In this document: piece by piece, positions 5,251 to 11,873 of the stretch
Layout: every line of letters starts with the position of its first letter
Position numbering within the stretch: the stretch's first letter is position 1
NCBI GenBank assembly: GCA_031289935.1
Contig: JAITON010000102.1
Location: 1-13,019 of the forward strand
From: Treponema sp.
Lineage (GTDB): Bacteria; Spirochaetota; Spirochaetia; Treponematales; Breznakiellaceae
Direction: 5' to 3'
DNA: 13,019 nt
Translations under genes and position numbers: made by a program
Notes under the pieces: generated by a model
What the model was told of the DNA's origin: nothing
Databases searched by the model: none
What the model saw: the letters and a program-made list of their open reading frames with translations, nothing else

Positions 5251-7410
5251 ATGGCAAAAGCCGATTTCAGCGTAGAACTCAACGGTCCCCAGTTAGAGGC
5301 GGTAACGGCCCTGGAAGGACCGGTCCTGATCATCGCCGGGGCCGGCTCGGGGAAGACCCGGGTCATCACCTACCGTATCGCCCGGATGCTGGAACGGGGA
5401 ATCCCCCAGCAGGCAATCCTGGCCCTGACCTTTACCAACAAGGCCGCCCACGAAATGGAACGCCGGGTCCGGGAACTCTCCCCGGGGAAACCGCTTCGGA
5501 ATTTGACGGTCTCTACCTTCCACGCTTTCGGGGTCAGGATTCTCCGGGAGGATATCGAGGCCCTGGGCGGCCCGGAACAAGATCCGGGGGAGGCGGTCCG
5601 GCCCCGGTACCGCAAAAACTTCTCGATATACGACGAGACCGACCGGACCGAACTCATCAAAGAAAGTCTCCGGGAATGCCGGGTATCTACCGAGGGGGTG
5701 GACCTCTACAAGCTGGGGCAGCTCTTTTCTGATGTCAAGACCGGCCGGCTCCGCTGGGGCGAGGGGGCCAACAGCGAGTTCAGGCATATCTACGAGGAGT
5801 ACCAATACGGGCTCCAGGTCTACAACGCGCTGGATTTTGACGACCTTCTGGTCCTCCCCATCAAGCTCTTCGAGGAAAACCCCGGGGTCCTCGAGAAGTA
5901 CCACCGCCGCTACCGCTATATTATGGTGGACGAGTTTCAGGACACGAGCCTTATCCAATACCGGCTCTTGAGGATGCTCGCCTGGGGTACTGCTGAACCC
6001 AAACAGGCTTCGGCCCTCGCCGGGGCTGCGGTCCCGAATGTCTGCGTAGTGGGGGACGACGACCAGTCCATCTATTCCTGGCGGGGGGCCAATTACGAGA
6101 ATCTCCTTATGTTCGAGCAGGACTTCCCCGGGGTCCTGGAAATCAAACTGGAACAGAACTATAGATCCACCACCACCATCCTGGAAGCCGCCAACGGGGT
6201 CATCTCCAACAACTCGAACCGAAAGGAGAAGACCCTCTGGTCCGGTAATTCGGGGGGCAAGCCCGTTGAGTTTTTCCAGAGCGACACCGAGCGGGAGGAG
6301 GCCGAATCTATTGCCGGGAATATCCACCGGATGCGCTTCCGGGAGGGCCGGGCCTGGGGAGACTTCGGCATCCTGGTCAGGACCAACTCTCTGATGGAGA
6401 CCATCGAGGAGGCGCTTCTGGCGGAGAATATCCCCTACCGGGTCTCCGGGGGTACGAGTTTCTTCCAGCGTAAAGAAATCAAGGACCTGCTTTCCTACCT
6501 CCGGGTCGTCGCCAATCCAAGGGACGATGTAAACCTCCTCAGGATCATCAATACCCCCCGGCGGGGTATCGGCAAGACGGCCATCACCAGGATTTCCGAA
6601 ACGGCCCGGAAGAACCACTCCTCTATCTGGGAGGCCCTGGAACGGCTGAACTACGCCCGGCGCCATGCAGGCGGCCAGAGCTCCCTCTTCGGCGCCGAGG
6701 ATCAGGAAAAGAATGAGCTTGAAGCATTTATGGCCCTTATCGAATCCCAGCGGAGCCTGATGCTGGGAAGCGGCAGCCTCTCCGCAAAGGTCCGGGACCT
6801 GGTGGACAAGATCGACTACTGGTCTTACCTGGTATCGGAGTTCAGGAAGAACGAAAAGACCGCCAAGTGGAAGTACCTCAACATTGAGCGGCTTATCCAG
6901 GCCATACAGGACTGGGAAAAGGACGAGGACACCGGGGATTCCGGCCTCTACGCCTACCTCAACCGGGTCAGCCTGATCACCCGGGACGACGGGGACGACG
7001 AGGCCGGCAAGGGCAAGGTGAACCTCATGACCATTCACGCCGCCAAGGGTCTGGAGTTCCCCGTGGTCTTTATCGCCGGGGCCGAGGAAGGGATCATCCC
7101 CCACGAGCGGAGCCTGGAAGCGGGGGAAGGGAGCATCGAGGAGGAGCGGCGGCTCTTCTACGTGGCCATTACCCGGGCCCGGGACAAGCTCTCTATCTCG
7201 AGCTGCCGCCGCCGGAAGCGATTCAGGCCCGGACAGAACGCCCCCGCCGAAGGAATCACGGAGACTGCCCCCTCCCCTTTTCTGGCCGAGATACCTCCCC
7301 ATCTCCTGGAATACGGGAAAGAGGAAAACGATGATGAGCTTGAGGAAGCGGAAGCGCTGGAACTTACCGGGCGGATGATGCGCACATTCGGGCTGACAGA
7401 ATCTTCGTAA
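5251..7410 (+). CDS. Rep/UvrD/PcrA-family superfamily 1 DNA helicase
   Basis: A 719-residue ATP-dependent 3'-5' DNA helicase acting in repair or at stalled replication forks. All main motifs are present: Q motif LNGPQ (10-14), Walker A AGAGSGKT (29-36), TFTNKAA, Walker B MVDEFQDTS (225-233), GDDDQSIYSWRGA (268-280), QNYRS, the SGGTSFFQRKEIKDLL block, TIHAAKGLEFP, and motif VI VAITRAR (638-644). The middle part resembles Rep more than UvrD, while the length is PcrA/UvrD-like and the tail is acidic (EENDDELEEAEALE). About 15 extra residues rich in Ala and Gln lie between motifs II and III. The start is uncertain: ATG 5251 gives the usual short lead into the Q motif, ATG 5209 adds 14 residues, and neither has a clear ribosome binding site. 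The open frame continues further upstream through the EIIA-CBS gene, but that part is an antisense shadow. Confidence 0.93.
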   Translation: MAKADFSVELNGPQLEAVTALEGPVLIIAGAGSGKTRVITYRIARMLERGIPQQAILALTFTNKAAHEMERRVRELSPGKPLRNLTVSTFHAFGVRILREDIEALGGPEQDPGEAVRPRYRKNFSIYDETDRTELIKESLRECRVSTEGVDLYKLGQLFSDVKTGRLRWGEGANSEFRHIYEEYQYGLQVYNALDFDDLLVLPIKLFEENPGVLEKYHRRYRYIMVDEFQDTSLIQYRLLRMLAWGTAEPKQASALAGAAVPNVCVVGDDDQSIYSWRGANYENLLMFEQDFPGVLEIKLEQNYRSTTTILEAANGVISNNSNRKEKTLWSGNSGGKPVEFFQSDTEREEAESIAGNIHRMRFREGRAWGDFGILVRTNSLMETIEEALLAENIPYRVSGGTSFFQRKEIKDLLSYLRVVANPRDDVNLLRIINTPRRGIGKTAITRISETARKNHSSIWEALERLNYARRHAGGQSSLFGAEDQEKNELEAFMALIESQRSLMLGSGSLSAKVRDLVDKIDYWSYLVSEFRKNEKTAKWKYLNIERLIQAIQDWEKDEDTGDSGLYAYLNRVSLITRDDGDDEAGKGKVNLMTIHAAKGLEFPVVFIAGAEEGIIPHERSLEAGEGSIEEERRLFYVAITRARDKLSISSCRRRKRFRPGQNAPAEGITETAPSPFLAEIPPHLLEYGKEENDDELEEAEALELTGRMMRTFGLTESS

Positions 7411-7421
7411 TAAGGTATACT
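7393..7421 (+). promoter_or_regulatory. Promoter of the TPR-protein gene
   Basis: CTGACA (7393-7398) and TATACT (7416-7421) with a 17-bp spacer form the second-best promoter match in the window. It lies across the end of the helicase gene. The expected start near 7428 leaves a leader of only about 10 nt, beginning with the ribosome binding site AGAGG. Confidence 0.65.
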
Positions 7422-7437
7422 CATAACAGAGGTAATA

Positions 7438-8193
7438 ATGATGAAGAAAACTATCCTCGTAATGTGTCTGGTAACGGGAATCCTTATGCTGGCCGGAGGG
7501 GACCTTGCCGCCCAGACCGGGACAAGGCAGGACCCCCTGCCGGCCTGGTTTATCTCCCTCAGGGATGCCGTCTATGCCCGGAACCGCCCCGTTGCCGAAA
7601 TCTATCCCCTCTACCAGTCCGCCAAGGCCCAGTCCGAGTCCCTCCCGCCGGGGGTTGACCGGTTTATCATGCTTTCCCGTTGCGAGTACATGATGGGCCG
7701 GGCCTACTATGAGCATAACAATACCGGGGAGGCGATGGCGCAGTACGATCTTGGTATGCAGTGGGCTCAGGCCGCCCTGGACCTGCGCCCCACGGACCAG
7801 GGCTGGCAGATGCTGGCAGAGAACCTCAGCCAGAACTGCGCGATCAGGTCCAGCTCCTACCTCCTTGCCAACGGGCTCAAGGTCCTGGACTATGCCCGGG
7901 CAGGCCTTAAATTAAACCCCAAAAACGCGGCCTGCCTTTTGATACTGGCGGCCCAGTACATCTACGCCCCATGGCCCTTCTATAATTATCAGCAGGGAAT
8001 CCGGGCGACCGAGGAGGCCATAGCCCTGACCGAAGAGACCATGCACCGGGACGACCGTTTTAACTTCTATTCCAACATCGGCTATGCCTATGTACAGCAG
8101 AAAAAGTACACCGAGGCCCGGCCCTGGCTCGAAAGAGCCCGGGCGCTCTACCCCAGCAACCCATATATCCTTGATCTCCTGTCCCAGAAATAG
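7438..8193 (+). CDS. Exported TPR-repeat protein of unknown role
   Basis: A 251-residue protein with a signal peptide: MMKK, a hydrophobic core (about 5-20), and a likely cleavage after DLAA-Q near residue 25. There is no lipobox. The mature part is helical with TPR-like units, the clearest at about 207-240 (FYSNIGYAYVQQKKYTEARPWLERARALYPSN) and less regular ones at about 80-120 and 145-175. TPR proteins mediate protein-protein contacts, here probably in the periplasm. No catalytic motif is visible and I cannot name a function. AGAGG (7428-7432) precedes two adjacent ATGs (7438, 7441); the second gives better spacing and would remove one Met. The gene has its own promoter and is followed 5 bp after the stop by the hairpin array, so it is likely monocistronic. 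Confidence 0.85.
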   Translation: MMKKTILVMCLVTGILMLAGGDLAAQTGTRQDPLPAWFISLRDAVYARNRPVAEIYPLYQSAKAQSESLPPGVDRFIMLSRCEYMMGRAYYEHNNTGEAMAQYDLGMQWAQAALDLRPTDQGWQMLAENLSQNCAIRSSSYLLANGLKVLDYARAGLKLNPKNAACLLILAAQYIYAPWPFYNYQQGIRATEEAIALTEETMHRDDRFNFYSNIGYAYVQQKKYTEARPWLERARALYPSNPYILDLLSQK

Positions 8194-8198
8194 GCCGG

Positions 8199-8335
8199 GT
8201 GTTCAGCTATCCTGAGCAACGGTGCTCAGCCACCCTGAACACAGGTGCTCAGCCACCTTGAGCAACAGTGCTCAGACTCCTTGAGCAACGGTGCTCAGAC
8301 TCCCTGAGCACCAGTGCTCTGCCACCCACCAGAGC
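8199..8335. repeat. Tandem hairpin array, 23-bp period
   Basis: Five 23-bp units (8199-8221, 8222-8244, 8245-8267, 8268-8290, 8291-8313) and a degenerate sixth (8314-8335, GCTCTG paired with CAGAGC). Each unit is a left arm GTGCTCAG, a 5-nt loop, a right arm close to CTGAGCAC, and 2 nt. Unit 5 is a perfect 8-bp hairpin. Right arms can also pair with the next unit's left arm (for example CTGAGCA-ACGG-TGCTCAG, 8212-8229). The array fills the gap between the TPR gene and the GH4 promoter. No T-run follows any hairpin, so it is not a classical intrinsic terminator. Confidence 0.93.
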
Positions 8336-8351
8336 TTCGACCTCCCCAGCC

Positions 8352-8380
8352 TTGTCCGCCGGGCCGCATCATGGTATACT
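8352..8380 (+). promoter_or_regulatory. Promoter of the GH4 locus
   Basis: TTGTCC (8352-8357) and TATACT (8375-8380) have a 17-bp spacer. The expected start near 8387 gives an 11-nt leader beginning with AGGAGA. The -35 lies 16 bp after the palindrome array. The -10/leader block closely resembles that of the TPR gene (GGTATACT, then A.AACAG, then the ribosome binding site). Confidence 0.6.
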
Positions 8381-8397
8381 TAAAACAGGAGATAGCC

Positions 8398-9834
8398 ATG
8401 AAAGCGGACAGTAACACGATCAAGATATGTTACATCGGCGGGGGGTCCCGGAACTGGGCCTGGGTGCTGATGCAGGACCTCTGTTTTGAAAAGGATATCC
8501 GGGGGACGGTAGAGCTCTACGATATCGACCTCGATGCGGCCAGGCACAACGAGGCCCTCGGCAATGCGCTGTTGGCGGAACATAACCCGGGGGTCTGGAA
8601 GTTCCGGGCCAATTCCTCCTTGCAGAATGCCCTGGAGGACAGCGACTTCGTATTTATCTCGATCCTGCCGGGGGATTTTGAGGAAATGGCCGTGGACGTT
8701 CACGAGCCGGAACGCTACGGTATCTACCAGTCCGTGGGGGATACGGTGGGGCCCGGGGGCATTATCCGGGCCATGCGGACCATCCCCCAGTTCCAGGAAA
8801 TCGCCTGGGCTATCAAAAAGTGGGCCCCCGGCGCCTGGGTGCTGAACTATACCAACCCCATGACGGTCTGTACCCGGACCTTGTACCGGGTCTTCCCGGA
8901 GATCCGGGCCTTTGGCTGCTGCCACGAGGTCTTTAACACCCAGAAGCTCCTCATCAGGGTGTTGGAAGAGGCGGGGCTCATGGAGCGGGACAGCGCCCGG
9001 CGGGAGGACATCAGCACCGGGGTGCTGGGGATCAATCACTTTACCTGGATAGACCGGGCCTCGTACCGGGATATAGACATCTTCCCCTATTACCGGGACT
9101 TTGCGGCCCGGTATGCGGCAACGGGATTCCTGGGTGCGGGGGCGGCCACGACTTTTGCGGCAGGAAGCGCCGGTACGATTGCTGCGGAAGATCCCGGCGA
9201 GCTGCTCCGGCAAAAGTACTTTAGCTCCGCCGAACGGGTCAAGCTGGACCTGTTCCGGCGTTACGGGCTCATCGCTGCCGCGGGGGACCGGCACCTGGCG
9301 GAGTTCTGCCCCCATTCCTGGTATATGGCAAGCCCGGAACACGCGGAAAGCTGGGGCTTCGCGCTGACTCCGGTGTCCTGGCGGATTGAGAACCGGGAGA
9401 AGCTGCGGAGACAGTCCAGAGCTTACCGGGAAGGCCGGGAGAAGCTCCGGCCCGTATCCTCGGGCGAGGAGGGGCTCACGATCATGAAGGCTCTGCTCGG
9501 CCTGGGAAACCTGGTGACCAACGTGAACCAGCCCAACCGGGGGCAGATGCCGGACATGCCTGGAGGGGCGGTGGTGGAGACCAACGCCTTCTTGAGCCGG
9601 GATCATATACAGCCCCTGGTCTGCCTGGAGCTTCCCGGGGATGTCCGCGCCCTGGTCATGCCCCAGGTGCTGATTCAGGAGGCTATCGTGGAGGCGAGCC
9701 TGGCACGGGACCGGGAGGCGGCCTTCCGGGTCTTTTGCCAGGACCTGTCCATTCAGAGCCTCTCCCTCAAGGACGCCCGGGAGCTCTTTGAAGCTATGTG
9801 CGACAAGACTTTGGGCGCTTCCTGGGGCGTCTAG
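8398..9834 (+). CDS. GH4 glycosidase, probable alpha-glucuronidase (CHEV type)
   Basis: A 478-residue cytosolic glycoside hydrolase of family 4. This family uses NAD+ and a divalent metal (usually Mn2+) in an oxidation-elimination-addition mechanism. Visible: a Rossmann motif YIGGGSRNW (12-20); the NAD/substrate segment SILPGDFEEM; YTNPMT (151-156); metal ligands Cys175 in GCCHEV (173-178) and His214 in GINHFTW (211-217); and DRHLAEF further on. GH4 subgroups differ at the four residues after the metal cysteine: CHEV marks the alpha-glucuronidase group, CHSV alpha-galactosidases, CHG- alpha-glucosidases, CN-P phospho-glycosidases. Length fits the known alpha-glucuronidases. Start ATG 8398 has AGGAGA (8387-8392) at ideal spacing. 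The next gene starts 4 nt after the stop. Substrate specificity (glucuronide versus galacturonide) is inferred from the motif and is not certain. Confidence 0.87.
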   Translation: MKADSNTIKICYIGGGSRNWAWVLMQDLCFEKDIRGTVELYDIDLDAARHNEALGNALLAEHNPGVWKFRANSSLQNALEDSDFVFISILPGDFEEMAVDVHEPERYGIYQSVGDTVGPGGIIRAMRTIPQFQEIAWAIKKWAPGAWVLNYTNPMTVCTRTLYRVFPEIRAFGCCHEVFNTQKLLIRVLEEAGLMERDSARREDISTGVLGINHFTWIDRASYRDIDIFPYYRDFAARYAATGFLGAGAATTFAAGSAGTIAAEDPGELLRQKYFSSAERVKLDLFRRYGLIAAAGDRHLAEFCPHSWYMASPEHAESWGFALTPVSWRIENREKLRRQSRAYREGREKLRPVSSGEEGLTIMKALLGLGNLVTNVNQPNRGQMPDMPGGAVVETNAFLSRDHIQPLVCLELPGDVRALVMPQVLIQEAIVEASLARDREAAFRVFCQDLSIQSLSLKDARELFEAMCDKTLGASWGV

Positions 9835-9838
9835 GAGC

Positions 9839-11872
9839 ATGATAGACCGCCGGGCCCTCCTCGGCCGCCACCAGGTACGCTATACCGGGGATACGCCGGG
9901 CATGAGGGCTGCTCCCCTCTCGGTGGGGAACGGCCGCTTTTGCTTTACCGCCGACTATACGGGGCTGCAAACCCTCTTTGACCAATACCGGGACTTTCCC
10001 CTCTGTACCATGGCCGACTGGGGCTGGCACTCCTACCCCGGCGCGCCCCGCGATTCCAGCGCCCTGCGGCTTAGGCCCTTCGAGAGCGGGGGCCGCATGG
10101 TGGGCTATCCCACAGACGAAACCGGCCAGGAGGAGCTATTCAAGGGACTCAGGCAGAATGCCCACAAGTTCCACCTGGGCAAGATCGCCTTTGACCTGGC
10201 CGGCGCTGCTGCCACGGCCTTTGAGCCCCTATCCCAGCGTCTGGATCTCTGGCAAGGGATCCTGTTTTCGGAATTCAGCGCCCTGGGGGAGCGGGTTAAG
10301 GTAGAGACCTTTGTCCACCCGGAACTGGACATGCTCTGTATCCGGGTGGAATCTCCCCTGATCGCTCCGGGCCGGCTCCGGCTGCGCCTGAGCTTCCCCT
10401 ACGGCAGCCACAAAAAGAACGGCGCCGACTTCGGTTCCCCGGAACGGCACTCGACCAGGATGAGCAGCCGGGACGCCCGGAGCCTTAGTCTGGAACGGGA
10501 GATGGACGCGAGCCGCTACAGGCTAACCCTAGAGGGTTTTGATGGTACGGCGGCCATGGACGGGCCCCATGAGTTCCTTATCTCAGGCCGGCGGAGGGTA
10601 CTGGAGCTTTGTATCCGCTTCGAGAAGGCGCCAAGCCCCGGTTTTACAGCCGGCTTTACAGGAGCACGGGAAGCCTGCACAGCCTTCTGGGCACGATACT
10701 GGGAGGCGGGAGGGGCCCTGGACCTCTCGGCTTCGGAGGACCGCCGGGCGGGGGAACTGGAACGGCGCATCGTACTTTCCCAGTACCTTACGGCCATCCA
10801 GAGCCGGAGCCCCATCCCGCCGGCTGAGACCGGGCTGACCTGCAACAGTTGGTACGGCAAGTTCCACCTGGAAATGACCTACTGGCACTGGGCCCATTTC
10901 GCCCTCTGGGGCCGGGCGGGGGAACTGGAGCGGGGGCTTTCTTTCTATAAACGGATACTTCCCCAGGCCCGTAAGCTGGCGGCATCGCAGGGCTACGCCG
11001 GGGCGCGGTGGCCCAAAATGTGCGATCCCACGGGGGATCCCATGAGCCCTTCCTCCATCGCGCCCCTGTTGGTCTGGCAGCAGCCCCACCCTATCATGCT
11101 GGCGGATCTCTGCCGCCGGGCTATGGCACAGGGAAACGGGCCGGGGAAGGGCCGGGAAAAGCTCTTCCTGGAGGAATACCGGGACGTGGTGCAGGAGAGC
11201 GCCGCCTTTATGCTGAGCTTTATCCGCCGGGAGGGAGATTCCCTGGCGCTGGGGCCGCCCATTATCCCCGTTCAGGAACGGCACGACCCAAACATCGTGC
11301 TCAACCCGGCTTTTGAGCTTGAATACTTTCGCTGGGCCCTCGGGACGGCCGGCCACTGGCTGGAAGGTCTGGGGGAGCCGGTCCGGGGGGATTTCCTTGA
11401 GGCCGCCGCCCGGCTTAGAACCCCGGCCATGCGTGAAGGGCTCTACCTGGCCCACGAAAACTGCCCGGCCAGCTTTACGGAACTCCCCTTCTACACCGAC
11501 CACCCATCAATGCTGGCTATGCTGGGGGTCTTACCGGGGATTGGCATCGACCGAAAGGCTATGTCGGCCACCTTGGACAAGGTGCTTGCAGGCTGGGAAA
11601 GGGAATCCTTCTGGGGCTGGGACTTCCCCATGATGGCCATGACGGCCTTGAGACTGGGGCGGAGGGAGGAAGCCCTGGATATCCTCCTCATGGAAAGCCC
11701 GAAGAACACCTACCTGGCCAACGGTCATAACGCCCAGGTGGGGAGCGATGCTTTGCCCCTCTACCTGCCAGGGAACGGGGGCCTGCTCCTGGCCGCAGCC
11801 CTCATGGCGGAATCCTCCGGGAACGGGGCCTTCCGGGTGGAAAGCGAAGGACTTTCCCCTTATTATATATAA
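9839..11872 (+). CDS. Putative six-hairpin (GH65-like) glycoside hydrolase
   Basis: A 677-residue protein with no signal peptide. The N-terminal 250 residues look beta-rich, opening with PLSVGNGRFCFTADYTGLQTL, a motif often found at the start of uncharacterised glycan-locus proteins. The C-terminal part (about 300-660) is helical with Trp-rich loops, as in (alpha/alpha)6-barrel enzymes such as GH65. The best candidate for a catalytic acid is Glu345 in WYGKFHLEMTYWHWAH; Glu480 (PVQERHDPN) and Glu493/Glu495 (AFELEYF) are other conserved-looking acidic residues. The exact family cannot be named. It begins 4 nt after the GH4 stop. AGGAG (9833-9837) is only 1 nt from the ATG, so translation may depend on coupling from GH4. 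An alternative ATG at 9902 would cut into the conserved N-terminus. Together with GH4 it probably completes breakdown of a uronic-acid oligosaccharide. Confidence 0.7.
   Translation: MIDRRALLGRHQVRYTGDTPGMRAAPLSVGNGRFCFTADYTGLQTLFDQYRDFPLCTMADWGWHSYPGAPRDSSALRLRPFESGGRMVGYPTDETGQEELFKGLRQNAHKFHLGKIAFDLAGAAATAFEPLSQRLDLWQGILFSEFSALGERVKVETFVHPELDMLCIRVESPLIAPGRLRLRLSFPYGSHKKNGADFGSPERHSTRMSSRDARSLSLEREMDASRYRLTLEGFDGTAAMDGPHEFLISGRRRVLELCIRFEKAPSPGFTAGFTGAREACTAFWARYWEAGGALDLSASEDRRAGELERRIVLSQYLTAIQSRSPIPPAETGLTCNSWYGKFHLEMTYWHWAHFALWGRAGELERGLSFYKRILPQARKLAASQGYAGARWPKMCDPTGDPMSPSSIAPLLVWQQPHPIMLADLCRRAMAQGNGPGKGREKLFLEEYRDVVQESAAFMLSFIRREGDSLALGPPIIPVQERHDPNIVLNPAFELEYFRWALGTAGHWLEGLGEPVRGDFLEAAARLRTPAMREGLYLAHENCPASFTELPFYTDHPSMLAMLGVLPGIGIDRKAMSATLDKVLAGWERESFWGWDFPMMAMTALRLGRREEALDILLMESPKNTYLANGHNAQVGSDALPLYLPGNGGLLLAAALMAESSGNGAFRVESEGLSPYYI
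11838..11866 (+). promoter_or_regulatory. Possible internal promoter for the AraC gene, leaderless
   Basis: TGGAAA (11838-11843) and TATTAT (11861-11866) have a 17-bp spacer inside the 3' end of the GH65-like gene. The -10 ends 7 nt before the ATG at 11874, so transcription would start at the start codon. There is no ribosome binding site before this ATG. Read-through from the GH operon with coupled translation is the alternative. Confidence 0.4.
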
Positions 11873-11873
11873 T

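Noticed and set aside
5293..7716. An 807-codon open frame on the minus strand opposite the helicase
   Set aside because: It is Gly/Pro/Leu-rich with no motifs and mirrors the codon pattern of the helicase. Long antisense frames are expected in GC-rich genes with strong third-position bias.
8199..8335. CRISPR array or intrinsic terminator
   Set aside because: The 23-bp units abut with no spacers, and no hairpin is followed by a run of T on either strand.
8380..9840. A 486-codon minus-strand open frame opposite GH4
   Set aside because: The GH4 reading on the plus strand has all family motifs, a promoter and a ribosome binding site. The antisense frame is low in hydrophobic cores and rich in Gly, Pro and His.
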